A DNA stretch of 64,000 nt from Flavobacterium turcicum. GTDB taxonomy: Bacteria; Bacteroidota; Bacteroidia; Flavobacteriales; Flavobacteriaceae. How positions within the stretch are numbered: position 1 is the stretch's first letter; each line of letters starts with the position of its first letter. The DNA is taken from contig NZ_JAAOBY010000003.1 in the NCBI RefSeq assembly GCF_011365745.1, positions 124,001-188,000 on the forward strand, written 5' to 3'. Shown piece by piece: positions 32,311-40,546 of this stretch. Below the pieces are notes generated by a model that ran no database searches, was not told where the DNA came from, and saw nothing but the letters and a program-made list of their open reading frames with translations. The position numbers and the translations under genes were made by a program.

Positions 32311-33336
32311 TTATACAGAAAGGATATTTTTCTTTCTGGTTTCCAAAAATAGGTAAAATTGCACACCAAACAACACTGTTGCCAAAACCAAATGAATCGT
32401 TTGTGTTCCAAAAGGAAAATCAAAGTAATACATGGCAATGCCCGAAGCAATTTCTAAAGCAAGCAAATATATAATCCATTTGGTTTTGCTATATCCTAAA
32501 TTGCATTGGTTGTTGAGGTACAATAAATAGGCATTGATAGCCAAAACAACTATCGAAAAGGAACGGTGAAAGTAGAAAATCCAACTTGGGTTTTGCAACC
32601 ACATGATTTCTGGCGCTCCTGTTTTTACAACGATATCAACTTGTTCACGAACATCAGTGCCCAAAATAATTTGAACTAAAGTTAGCAACAAAGCAAATAT
32701 TAAAAGATTCTTGTATTTCGTAGGAGCGTTAACTGCAGGTTTATTGTTTTTTTGAACATTAAAAATAACATACAATTGCAATGCAACAATAAGTAGTGCC
32801 GCCAGCATGTGTGTGGTAATTTTATACGGACTCAAATCAGAGTCGACAACTGTTTTACCTAACCAGGCTTGAAATCCCATCAAAATGCACACGACAAAGG
32901 ACAGGTAAATTAGTTTGCTATTTTCTTTGCGGTATCCAAAGGCTAGCGCAAATGTAATGACGCAAGCTATTCCCGCTAAGGCCCCAAAAAGGCGGTTTAT
33001 AAATTCGACCCAAGTGTGCATTGGGTTAAAAATGGCGTAGTCGTGTTTGGTATATTTTTCCCAATTCGCAGCGTTAAAATTGCTAGCTGAGGTAAAGTCA
33101 GTTTTGGCCACCAAAAGAGCTTCATCTTTGATAATCACTTGCCCTTTTTCATACTGTTTAGAAGGTGTAAAAAGAAGTTGACTTTTTTCGGTTGGTGGAA
33201 TGTAGTATCCAAAACATTTTGGCCAATCTGGGCATCCCATTCCAGAGCCTGTCAATCGAACAAAAGCTCCGGCAAATATGACCAAATAAACCAGTACTAA
33301 GGCTATTTTTGCTGATTTTAAAAAGTATTTTTTCAT
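32311..33336 (-). CDS. ctaA: Heme A synthase (CtaA/COX15 family)
   Basis: 341 residues with eight predicted membrane helices in two halves. Helix 1 carries the glutamate-free VYLVIFAGAFVRLTGSGMGCPDWP motif region typical of COX15/CtaA, followed by the periplasmic loop with a conserved MHTWVEFINRLFG histidine-containing stretch, then HMLAALLIV, FYFHRSFSI and TIHLVLATVLF, whose histidines bind the haem. It oxidises the C8 methyl of heme O to a formyl group, making heme A for cytochrome oxidase. The long loop between helices 1 and 2 (about 45-95) is usual in the Bacteroidota version. No ctaB or cytochrome oxidase gene is in the window. Confidence 0.9.
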   Translation of the reverse strand: MKKYFLKSAKIALVLVYLVIFAGAFVRLTGSGMGCPDWPKCFGYYIPPTEKSQLLFTPSKQYEKGQVIIKDEALLVAKTDFTSASNFNAANWEKYTKHDYAIFNPMHTWVEFINRLFGALAGIACVITFALAFGYRKENSKLIYLSFVVCILMGFQAWLGKTVVDSDLSPYKITTHMLAALLIVALQLYVIFNVQKNNKPAVNAPTKYKNLLIFALLLTLVQIILGTDVREQVDIVVKTGAPEIMWLQNPSWIFYFHRSFSIVVLAINAYLLYLNNQCNLGYSKTKWIIYLLALEIASGIAMYYFDFPFGTQTIHLVLATVLFGVQFYLFLETRKKNILSV

Positions 33337-33461
33337 CTGAATTGGTAGAAAAATTGAGGTCTTTCTATCGACCGTTTTTTTATTTTTTTAGCGCTAAAAT
33401 TGCAATTGTTTTGTTTTCGCAAAAATAGCTAAAAGCCCAGCATTGCTATTTGAAACAATAG

Positions 33462-34877
33462 TTAAACTTTGGCCAAACCCATCTTTGCTGCTTTGATCAA
33501 CATAAAATCATAGGCTGCTTGATAATCGTTCGGGATTTCGCCTTCTAAAATTGCTTCTTTGATTGCCTCTTTTAAACGGCCAATTTCCATAGAAGGTTTT
33601 AAGTTGAAAATCGCCATGATTTCTTCTCCACTAATTGGTGGTTGAAAATTACGAATATGATCACGCTCTTCTACCTCAATGATTTTTTTACGAACTATTT
33701 CAAAATTTTTATGGTATTTCTTGAACTTGTTTGGGTTTTTGGTGGTAATATCTGCCTCGCACAAAATCATCAAATTTTCAACGTCTTCACCGGCGTCAAA
33801 AACCAATCGGCGAACCGCACTATCGGTTACCAAATCTTGAGATAAAACGATCGGTCTTGAACTCATTGAAACCATTTTTTGAACAAATTTCATTTTGTGG
33901 TTCAAAGGCATGTGCAAGCGTTCGAATATTTTTTTGGCCATTTTACCGCCCAAAAATTCATGTCCATGAAACGTCCATCCTTGTTTTTTATTAAATCGTT
34001 TGGTAGGTGCTTTACCAATATCGTGTAACAAAGCAGCCCATCGCAACCAAACATCATCCGTATTTGGGCAAATATTATCTACCACTTCTAAAGTGTGGTA
34101 AAAATTATTTTTATGTGTATGACCTTCGATTTCTTCGACTTGATTTAAGGCTGTAAGCTCAGGCAAAATTAAATCTAACAAACCTGTTTTATACAATAAT
34201 AAAAAGCCAACAGAAGGTTTAGCAGTTTGTAAAATTTTGTTGAGTTCATCAACGATGCGTTCGCCAGAAATGATTTTAATTCGCTCGGCGTTTTTAGTAA
34301 TAGCCTGCAACGATTCGGTTTCAATTTCAAAATTCAATTGCGTTGCAAATCGAATAGCGCGCATCATTCGTAACGGATCGTCAGAATAAGTAATGTCAGG
34401 ATTTAAAGGTGTTTTTAGGATCTTTTTATCCATATCTTGCAGACCTTCAAACGGATCGAGTAAATCGCCATAAGTTCCTTCATTTAAGGAAATAGCCAAG
34501 GCATTGATCGTAAAATCACGACGGTCTTGATCGTCTTTTAAAGTACCATTTTCAACAATTGGGTTGCGACTATCTGATTGATACGACTCTTTTCGAGCAC
34601 CAACAAATTCAATTTCTGTATCTTCAAAACGCAGCATGGCGGTGCCATAGGTCTTAAAAACTTGTACTTTTGGTTTGTTTGGCAAAAGTTGGGATACTTT
34701 TAATGCCAATTCGATACCGCTACCAACGGCAACGACATCAATATCTTTTTTGAAATCTCTTCCTAAAATGTAATCTCTAACGAAGCCACCAATCACGTAG
34801 CTTTCTACGTTCAGTTCTTGCGAAGCTTGGGAGATGATTTCGAATATTTTATTGTTTAATGCTTGTTTGTAATTCAT
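33462..34877 (-). CDS. cca: CCA tRNA nucleotidyltransferase with HD domain
   Basis: 471 residues. The polymerase-beta head has GGFVRD at 30-35 and the metal-binding DIDVV near 45, then the strand motif RRDFTINALA and the DPLRMMRAIRFATQLNF block that recognises ATP/CTP. An HD domain follows (LRWAALLHDIGKAPT, and FHGHEFLGG), and a helical tail closes the protein. It adds or repairs the 3'-CCA end of tRNA; the HD domain resembles the 2',3'-phosphodiesterase of some members. It stands alone on the minus strand. One 18-bp inverted repeat arm lies six bases before its start codon. Confidence 0.92.
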   Translation of the reverse strand: MNYKQALNNKIFEIISQASQELNVESYVIGGFVRDYILGRDFKKDIDVVAVGSGIELALKVSQLLPNKPKVQVFKTYGTAMLRFEDTEIEFVGARKESYQSDSRNPIVENGTLKDDQDRRDFTINALAISLNEGTYGDLLDPFEGLQDMDKKILKTPLNPDITYSDDPLRMMRAIRFATQLNFEIETESLQAITKNAERIKIISGERIVDELNKILQTAKPSVGFLLLYKTGLLDLILPELTALNQVEEIEGHTHKNNFYHTLEVVDNICPNTDDVWLRWAALLHDIGKAPTKRFNKKQGWTFHGHEFLGGKMAKKIFERLHMPLNHKMKFVQKMVSMSSRPIVLSQDLVTDSAVRRLVFDAGEDVENLMILCEADITTKNPNKFKKYHKNFEIVRKKIIEVEERDHIRNFQPPISGEEIMAIFNLKPSMEIGRLKEAIKEAILEGEIPNDYQAAYDFMLIKAAKMGLAKV

Positions 34878-34883
34878 TGTTTA

Positions 34884-34901
34884 ACCGCAGATTCGCAGAT
34901 T
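34884..34901 (+). repeat. 18-bp inverted repeat, left arm flanking the GxxExxY gene
   Basis: ACCGCAGATTCGCAGATT, itself two copies of the octamer CGCAGATT. The exact reverse complement lies at 35314-35331 beyond the GxxExxY gene. Confidence 0.9.
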
Positions 34902-34909
34902 TATTTTTA

Positions 34910-35293
34910 TTATTTTGTATTCACGATGCGCTTGTATTCGAGGGATTTTGAATTGAAATTAGCTAATAAAGCCAATTCATATCCAGAGACTTTTAGGTAA
35001 TTAATACATTGATTGAAGTGGTTATTGTTGAAACAATCTACAGTTTTAACTTCAAGAATGATATTACCAAACACGACAAAATCGGCATAAAATTTATGTT
35101 TCAGGGTTGTGTTTTTGTATTGTACTTCAAACTCCTTTTCACGTTCAAAAATTATATTATGTTCGTCTAATTCGTATTCAATTGCATCTTTGTAAACGAT
35201 TTCAGAGAATCCTTTGCCTAAGTTTTTATGCACTTCAAACAGAATTCCAATTATTTGGTACGTTTTATCTTTATTTAAATATACTTCTGACAT
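34910..35293 (-). CDS. GxxExxY protein (PDDEXK-like small protein)
   Basis: 127 residues. The family signature GKGFSEIVYKDAIEYEL (G-x2-E-x2-Y) is at about 25-41, with the downstream YADFVVFGNIILEVK strands, in which D and E-x-K form a PD-(D/E)XK-like nuclease arrangement, and a final NYLKVSGYELALLANFN. Such proteins belong to the same loose group as four-helix-bundle proteins, occurring in rRNA intervening sequences and as scattered single genes; their activity is not known. The gene here is bracketed by perfect 18-bp inverted repeats made of 8-bp units (34884-34901 and 35314-35331), giving a cassette of 448 bp between cca and tsaC. Confidence 0.9.
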   Translation of the reverse strand: MSEVYLNKDKTYQIIGILFEVHKNLGKGFSEIVYKDAIEYELDEHNIIFEREKEFEVQYKNTTLKHKFYADFVVFGNIILEVKTVDCFNNNHFNQCINYLKVSGYELALLANFNSKSLEYKRIVNTK

Positions 35294-35313
35294 AAAGGAG
35301 GAAATGAATTAAT

Positions 35314-35331
35314 AATCTGCGAATCTGCGGT
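35314..35331 (-). repeat. 18-bp inverted repeat, right arm flanking the GxxExxY gene
   Basis: Exact reverse complement of 34884-34901, lying 20 bases upstream of the GxxExxY start codon and 19 bases from the end of the tsaC gene. Confidence 0.9.
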
Positions 35332-35350
35332 GAAAAGCATTATTAGATAA

Positions 35351-35917
35351 TTATTTACGAATAACCTTCACCTGCGAATCGCTCGTTAATTTGATAATAG
35401 TTGATGGTTTTCCTCCAATTTTATCTTGGTGCAAATTTACAACATAGTCTACACCTTTTATAATTTCTGGATTGATATCTTTGAATGCAATAGGCGTGGG
35501 TTGGCCAGAGATATTTGCTGAAGTTGAAACTAGTGGTTTTTTCATTTTTTCCATTAGTTTAAAACAAAATGGCTCTTTTACTATGCGCACACCAAGCGAT
35601 TTATCTGCCGAAATAACGTTAGGAGCCACATTTCTAGGATTGTCAAGGATTAAGGTGGTAGGTTTTTCAGATAAATCTATTATTTGCCAAGCTACTTCCG
35701 GAATGTCCTTAAAAACATTGTACATCATTTTTTCGCCATTCATCAACACAATCATGCTTTGCGTTTCGGCTCTTTGTTTGAGTTTGTATATTTTGGCTAC
35801 AGCATCAGGATTTGTGGCGTCACAGCCAATTCCCCAAACAGTATCAGTAGGGTACAAGATAATTCCGCCTTCCTTGATAACTTCGTAAGCTTTGTGTATT
35901 TCGTTGTTAATATCCAT
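35351..35917 (-). CDS. tsaC: L-threonylcarbamoyladenylate synthase (TsaC/YrdC domain)
   Basis: 188 residues from the ATG at 35917; the eight extra codons upstream lie over the promoter element and are rejected. Motifs: YPTDTVWGIGCDA near 22-34, the KLKQRAETQSMIVL loop that binds threonine and bicarbonate, and the nucleotide-binding STSANISGQPTP. It makes threonylcarbamoyl-AMP, the donor for t6A37 in tRNAs reading ANN codons. The length fits the single-domain TsaC form rather than the longer Sua5. YciO-like paralogues look similar, so the assignment is probable rather than certain. It is followed on the same strand by the GxxExxY cassette. Confidence 0.85.
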   Translation of the reverse strand: MDINNEIHKAYEVIKEGGIILYPTDTVWGIGCDATNPDAVAKIYKLKQRAETQSMIVLMNGEKMMYNVFKDIPEVAWQIIDLSEKPTTLILDNPRNVAPNVISADKSLGVRIVKEPFCFKLMEKMKKPLVSTSANISGQPTPIAFKDINPEIIKGVDYVVNLHQDKIGGKPSTIIKLTSDSQVKVIRK

Positions 35918-35938
35918 TTTTCTGAGATAAATTCGATG

Positions 35939-35946
35939 CAAAATTA
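35939..35946 (-). promoter_or_regulatory. Putative minus-7 element of tsaC
   Basis: TAATTTTG on the minus strand fits TAnnTTTG and lies 21 bases before the ATG at 35917. No good upstream TTTG is seen. Confidence 0.35.
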
Positions 35947-36091
35947 AGCAATATCCCAGAGGATTGCTATAAATTTAATTTTCAATAAATATGTTTTTCT
36001 TAATTATAAGATTATTTTTGTCAATTCATAACAAGTATAGTCTATCAAGTAGTTTTTAAGTGGGTGTGTGTTATAAATAATTCAAGATCGA

Positions 36092-36877
36092 ATGAGTCAA
36101 AAAGTAAAAGTAGTTATTCCTGTATACAGAAGTTTTTTTGGAGAATTGGAGGAAGAATCCTTTTTGCAATGTCACGCTGTATTATCCAATTACGACATCG
36201 TTTTAGTACAACCAGAAGGTTTAGATACAAGTTTTATTACGGGTAAATATCCAAAAGTACAGGTCGAGTATTTTCCAAAATCTTATTTTCAAAGTATTGA
36301 TGGATACAATCAGTTGTTGCTTTCTTCTACTTTTTATGAACGTTTTATAAAATCGGAGTTTATTTTAATTTACCAGTTGGACGCCTTTGTTTTTTCAGAT
36401 CAATTGGCCGATTGGTGTGCTAAAGACTATGATTATGTTGGAGCACCTTGGATTGCAACTCAAGAAAAATTCCCATTGAAACAAATTAATGCTGTGCTAA
36501 AACCATTTAAATCACACCGCACCAAAAGAAGGGATGTGATTTTTTACAAAGTAGGCAATGGTGGATTTTCACTACGTAAAACGGCTACTCACTTTATAAT
36601 AGCAACCGAACAAAAAGACGCTATTAAAAAATTGTTGGCCGATAAAGAACGTGATTTATGCGCCATTGAAGATGTGTTTTGGTCCATTCGTGTACCAGAA
36701 TTATATCCAAATTTTAAAATTCCTCTGTATCAAGAAGCACTTGGCTTTGCTATGGATAGAAAGCCTGAATTGGCCATGAAGCTCAATAACAATCAAATGC
36801 CGTTTGGTTGCCATGGTATTAATAAAAATAAGGTGACCCATTTTTGGAAACCACTTTTACAGCAGTATAAAAAATAA
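36092..36877 (+). CDS. DUF5672 family protein, likely glycosyltransferase
   Basis: 261 residues, soluble. It begins VKVVIPVYRSFFGELEE and has the ILIYQLDAFVF strand with an acidic pair in the place of a DxD motif, DYDYVGAPW, a VGNGGFSLRK turn and EDVFWS later, all as in the DUF5672 family, whose fold resembles GT-A glycosyltransferases. It probably adds a sugar to lipopolysaccharide or a related glycan. The next gene, a lipopolysaccharide-kinase-like protein, starts 10 bases on, and three further glycosyltransferases follow on the opposite strand. The sugar and acceptor are unknown. Confidence 0.8.
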   Translation: MSQKVKVVIPVYRSFFGELEEESFLQCHAVLSNYDIVLVQPEGLDTSFITGKYPKVQVEYFPKSYFQSIDGYNQLLLSSTFYERFIKSEFILIYQLDAFVFSDQLADWCAKDYDYVGAPWIATQEKFPLKQINAVLKPFKSHRTKRRDVIFYKVGNGGFSLRKTATHFIIATEQKDAIKKLLADKERDLCAIEDVFWSIRVPELYPNFKIPLYQEALGFAMDRKPELAMKLNNNQMPFGCHGINKNKVTHFWKPLLQQYKK

Positions 36878-36887
36878 TTAGTAAAAA

Positions 36888-37622
36888 ATGATGGCCTCTG
36901 AATCTATAGCCGATTGCATAAAGAATTTTAAAACAACTGGAACTGTTTTTGGTGACGGTCAGCGAAACATAATCAAATTATTTTCAGTGGATGGTGCGAT
37001 GGTTAATATCAAATCATTTAAAATTCCCAATATTATCAATCAAATTGCGTACAAATATTTTCGTAAATCAAAAGCGCGACGCTCTTACGAATACGCTACT
37101 CGATTGTTAGAAAATGGCATTGGTACACCACAACCTTTGGCCTATGTAGAACATTTTAATTGGTTGGGTTTGCAATCTAGTTTTTATGCAAGTGCGCATT
37201 TACAAACAGAGTTAACTTACCGAGAATTAGTCCTGCAGCCTGATTATCCGGATCATGAAAATATTTTACGTCAATTTACCGCTTTTACTTTTTTGTTGCA
37301 TGAAAAAGGAATCGAGTTTTTAGATCATTCGCCCGGAAACACACTGATAAAAAATGACGACAACGGACGCTATAGTTTTTATTTAGTTGATTTAAATCGA
37401 ATGAATTTTCATCGTGAAATGAGTTTTGATTTGCGAATGAAAAACTTTTCTAGGCTTACGCCAAAAGAGGAAATGATTGCTGTTATGAGTGATGAGTATA
37501 GCAAATTAGCTGCTATTCCTTATGATGAAGTGTTTACAAAAATGAATTTTTACACTATCGATTTTCAAACTAAATTTCACAGAAAGCGCGCTCGAAAGCA
37601 GAAACTACTTTTTTGGAGGTAA
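36888..37622 (+). CDS. Lipopolysaccharide core kinase (Kdo/WaaP family)
   Basis: 244 residues; two ATG codons in a row open the gene. Kinase motifs: nucleotide-binding lysine in VNIKSFKIP (K42/K45), catalytic loop FLDHSPGNTLI with D146 and N151, and metal aspartate D168 in VDLNRMNF. This order is that of the small WaaP/InaA/Kdo-kinase group that phosphorylates lipid A-core sugars. The histidine of the usual HxD is replaced by L145-D146-H147, which is common in the Bacteroidota version. It sits 10 bases behind the DUF5672 gene in a two-gene operon. The coding end overlaps the convergent GT2 gene by 18 bases. Confidence 0.85.
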   Translation: MMASESIADCIKNFKTTGTVFGDGQRNIIKLFSVDGAMVNIKSFKIPNIINQIAYKYFRKSKARRSYEYATRLLENGIGTPQPLAYVEHFNWLGLQSSFYASAHLQTELTYRELVLQPDYPDHENILRQFTAFTFLLHEKGIEFLDHSPGNTLIKNDDNGRYSFYLVDLNRMNFHREMSFDLRMKNFSRLTPKEEMIAVMSDEYSKLAAIPYDEVFTKMNFYTIDFQTKFHRKRARKQKLLFWR

Positions 37623-38390
37623 GCTGGATTCCTTCCAAAGTTGTTTTAATTTTTGATATCTAACTCGAACCGAATTAGCATTTAGGTAACAAATGATTAG
37701 TCCCTTTTTGCCATCTAAAAAACCCAATCGAGCAATATAATTGTATAAAAAATTATAGAGGGGATGAAAAAAAGAACTGCCAAGTAACGCTTTTTCATTT
37801 TTTAAGAATTTCTCCTGAGCCTTTAATTCACCGTATCTGACTGTTTTCGCTTTGTATGAATTATAGTCGGTGTATGAATAGTGAATCAATCGATGGCGTA
37901 GGGCAGCAATTTTTCCTTGTACGTGCAGTTTTTCATGTACCAATTTATCATTTGCGTACTGAGCATATTTTTTGTTAAAAAGCCTGAATATTTTATCGGT
38001 TTGATTTCCGCTAAAACGTAATATTTCATTTTCAAACATAAATGTGCGCCTAAACAAATACGCTACTGCAGCAGGATTCTGTAAAGTAGTTTTAATTTCG
38101 TTTTGCAATTCAGGTGTCAAACGTTCGTCTGCATCGAGAAATAAAACCCAATCATTGCTTGCTAATGATAATGCATAATTGCGCTGGGCAGCATAGTTTT
38201 CAAACTTATTTTGATAAAATTTTACTTTAGAAAACACTTTGGAGACTTCTGCTGTACCATCTGTACTAAAGGAGTCAACCACGATAATTTCGCTTGCAAA
38301 ATCAAGATCACTCAATAAGGTAGGCATTTGATGCTCCTCATTTAGCGTTATGATCAAAACGGATAAAGCAAGTGGGAAATCTGTGGTCAT
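37605..38390 (-). CDS. Family 2 glycosyltransferase (LPS core KdtX/WaaE-like)
   Basis: 261 residues. GT-A fold motifs: LSVLIITLNEEHQMPTLL at the start, IIVVDSFSTDGT, the sugar-nucleotide DxD in FLDADER (near 84-90) and the long basic C-terminal half with HPLYNFLYNYIARLGFLDG. This C-terminal pattern is characteristic of the KdtX/WaaE group of LPS-core beta-glucosyltransferases of family 2. It acts on the cytoplasmic side of the inner membrane. The gene overlaps the end of the Kdo-kinase-like gene by 18 bases in convergent orientation and belongs with the GT9 and GT2 genes upstream on its strand. Confidence 0.87.
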   Translation of the reverse strand: MTTDFPLALSVLIITLNEEHQMPTLLSDLDFASEIIVVDSFSTDGTAEVSKVFSKVKFYQNKFENYAAQRNYALSLASNDWVLFLDADERLTPELQNEIKTTLQNPAAVAYLFRRTFMFENEILRFSGNQTDKIFRLFNKKYAQYANDKLVHEKLHVQGKIAALRHRLIHYSYTDYNSYKAKTVRYGELKAQEKFLKNEKALLGSSFFHPLYNFLYNYIARLGFLDGKKGLIICYLNANSVRVRYQKLKQLWKESSLPPKK

Positions 38391-38454
38391 TATCTAGGAT
38401 TGGTTTTAAAAATAAAAGTAAACGTTTGCATTTGAGAAATTGCACTCAAATAGT

Positions 38455-39519
38455 TCATTTAGCATGCGTATTTAAAAAATTCTTTAAAGCAGGAAAAATT
38501 AAATCAGGGTGAAATTTATGGTATAAATTGTCACTTTCTTGTTTGATTTCTTTCGCTGATTTTGATAAAAACAATTCAGGTTTGAATTCTTTCAAATGCA
38601 AAGACACATGTCGAATTCCATCTTCAAAAGTAGCCCAGCCTTTTTTATCAATCCAAGGAGAAAAGATGATAAATGAGGGTTTCTTGAGTGCTTTTGCCAT
38701 ATTAATAGCACCACCATCATTACCAATAATAAAATCGCAAGCATTCATAATGGCAATAAAATCGCGTATGCTGTGGCCAATTGCTTTTGGATAAATTTTA
38801 CTTTGAGTACTCGATTTACATGCCTCTAATAGTTCAGTAGCTTCACTGCTTTGTTGAGGCATGTAATTAAAAAGTAGGTTTGCATCACAATGGTCGGCAA
38901 TGAAATCTATCACTTGAGCCATGTAAGACAAAGGATAAGTTTTATCTTGGCTACTACCAAGAATACTTAACATTATTGTTTTTTTTGTTGTATCTATTTC
39001 ATGTTCTTCGAACAATTTTTGAGCAAATGTTTTTTCATTTTCAGCTACGTAAATTTTAGGGAAATTGTCCAAGCTTACATTCAATTGTAATGGGTTGAGT
39101 AATGATAAACGTTGTTCTATAATTAGACCCGCATTGCTTGTGGCTTGCTCATGTCTGACAACAGTATCAGTGTATAGAAAAGAGCGCCCTTTTTTCCAAT
39201 ACGATATTTTTTTAGTTGCACCTGAAAATAAAACGACCAACCAGCTTTCAAGTTTCGAGTAAGCGTCAATAACGATATCATATCTCTCTTTTCGGATCGA
39301 TCGAATGAATTTGTAATATTCCCATCTACTATTTTGGTGTTTTTTTTCGAATAGGATCAATTTGTCGAAACTTGTATGTCCTTCAAGCACTGGAGTTGTT
39401 GATTGATAAACCATGTAATCAATTTGTGCATTAGGATATCCTTTGCGCAAATTATCACACAAAATAGAGCTTACCAATACATCGCCGATCATTTTTTGCT
39501 GAATTACTAATATTTTCAT
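38455..39519 (-). CDS. Family 9 glycosyltransferase (heptosyltransferase-like)
   Basis: 354 residues from the ATG at 39519; four codons earlier a TTG is possible. The N-terminal KILVIQQKMIGDVLVSSILC is the GT9 loop that binds the acceptor, and the C-terminal half has IMLSILGSSQDKTYPLSYMA, then CDFIIGNDGGAINMAKALKK and PSFIIFSPW, the GT-B motifs that bind ADP-heptose. Members of GT9 add heptose to the LPS inner core. Whether heptose is used here is not certain, since flavobacterial cores may differ. It lies 18 bases after the GT2 gene that precedes it on this strand. Confidence 0.87.
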   Translation of the reverse strand: MKILVIQQKMIGDVLVSSILCDNLRKGYPNAQIDYMVYQSTTPVLEGHTSFDKLILFEKKHQNSRWEYYKFIRSIRKERYDIVIDAYSKLESWLVVLFSGATKKISYWKKGRSFLYTDTVVRHEQATSNAGLIIEQRLSLLNPLQLNVSLDNFPKIYVAENEKTFAQKLFEEHEIDTTKKTIMLSILGSSQDKTYPLSYMAQVIDFIADHCDANLLFNYMPQQSSEATELLEACKSSTQSKIYPKAIGHSIRDFIAIMNACDFIIGNDGGAINMAKALKKPSFIIFSPWIDKKGWATFEDGIRHVSLHLKEFKPELFLSKSAKEIKQESDNLYHKFHPDLIFPALKNFLNTHAK

Positions 39520-39537
39520 GGAAATAATCAAGTAGGT

Positions 39538-40521
39538 TTAAAGAACAATTTTTCTTTTAAAATTCATTGCGCGTGGACTAATCCAAGTTTTGTTTTGAAG
39601 AACATGTTTGTAGTACATTGTTAAATTTCGCAACATGAGTCGGTGTACTTTTAGTTTTGGAACAAAAAATAAAACCAAACTAAAAAGGGATAAAATACTT
39701 TTTTCAAGTAATACACTTACAACCAATATGAATTGAAAATATGACTTAGTAAAGCCTGCAAATTCATTGCTTATGTAGGTATGTTTAGAGATAATAACTT
39801 CTGTTTTTGTCAGCGCTTTGGTAACTACATTCAAACGAGAGGCACCTCCATGCTGATGAAAAATGGTTGCTTTGCGAGTCACCGCTATTTTAGCTCCCAT
39901 TTTAACTGCTTTTTTACAAAGATCAACATCTTCAAAATACAACCAATAATCCTCGTTCCAACCATTAATTCTCTCGAACCACGATCTACTGATCATTACG
40001 ACAGCACCAGTCACCCAATCAGGATAAAACAATTCGTTTGTGTTTTGAAATCGATTTTTTAAAGCATTTGAATTCAACTTACGATAGATAGATCGCGAAA
40101 TACCAAAAAAACGTCCTGCCGCCGGAAACAAATTATTTTGTTTATAATATTTATCATTTTCATTGATCTGCAAACAAGATAAAATTCCAATTTCAGGTTT
40201 TGCAATTTCAGTTTCTACCAAAACAGTTAAAGCTGCAGTAGTGAGTTTGGTGTCAGGATTTAAAAAAAGGAAATGGTTTCCCTTTGCCATGCTTGCACCT
40301 GTGTTGCAACCATTAGAGAAACCATTATTACCTGTGTTTTCTTTAAAAATAAACTGTGGATATTTAACTTGAAAGTTCGGCAATTGACCGTCATTCGAAA
40401 AATTGTCAATCACAATAACCTCAAAAGAGTGCTGTGATTCACTGATTTTTGTTAGCGATTCTAAACACTCGTCTAGCGCTTTCCAGCCGCGGTAATTGAC
40501 AATAATTATTGATATATCCAA
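39538..40521 (-). CDS. Family 2 glycosyltransferase (rhamnosyltransferase-like)
   Basis: 327 residues. GT-A motifs: ISIIIVNYRGWKALDECLES at the start, VIVIDNFSNDG, NTGNNGFSNGCNTGASMAKG (the N-x-GF loop), the nucleotide-sugar site FLNPDTKL, and YLYFEDVDLCKKA with catalytic-type ED. The C-terminal 90 residues are hydrophobic and basic and probably hold the protein at the inner membrane. This pattern is that of the WbbL-like rhamnosyltransferase group, although the sugar is not set by sequence. It is the first gene of a three-gene minus-strand run (GT2, GT9, GT2) that faces the DUF5672/kinase pair. Confidence 0.85.
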   Translation of the reverse strand: MDISIIIVNYRGWKALDECLESLTKISESQHSFEVIVIDNFSNDGQLPNFQVKYPQFIFKENTGNNGFSNGCNTGASMAKGNHFLFLNPDTKLTTAALTVLVETEIAKPEIGILSCLQINENDKYYKQNNLFPAAGRFFGISRSIYRKLNSNALKNRFQNTNELFYPDWVTGAVVMISRSWFERINGWNEDYWLYFEDVDLCKKAVKMGAKIAVTRKATIFHQHGGASRLNVVTKALTKTEVIISKHTYISNEFAGFTKSYFQFILVVSVLLEKSILSLFSLVLFFVPKLKVHRLMLRNLTMYYKHVLQNKTWISPRAMNFKRKIVL

Positions 40522-40546
40522 TAGAATAAGTAGTAAAGAGATTAAT

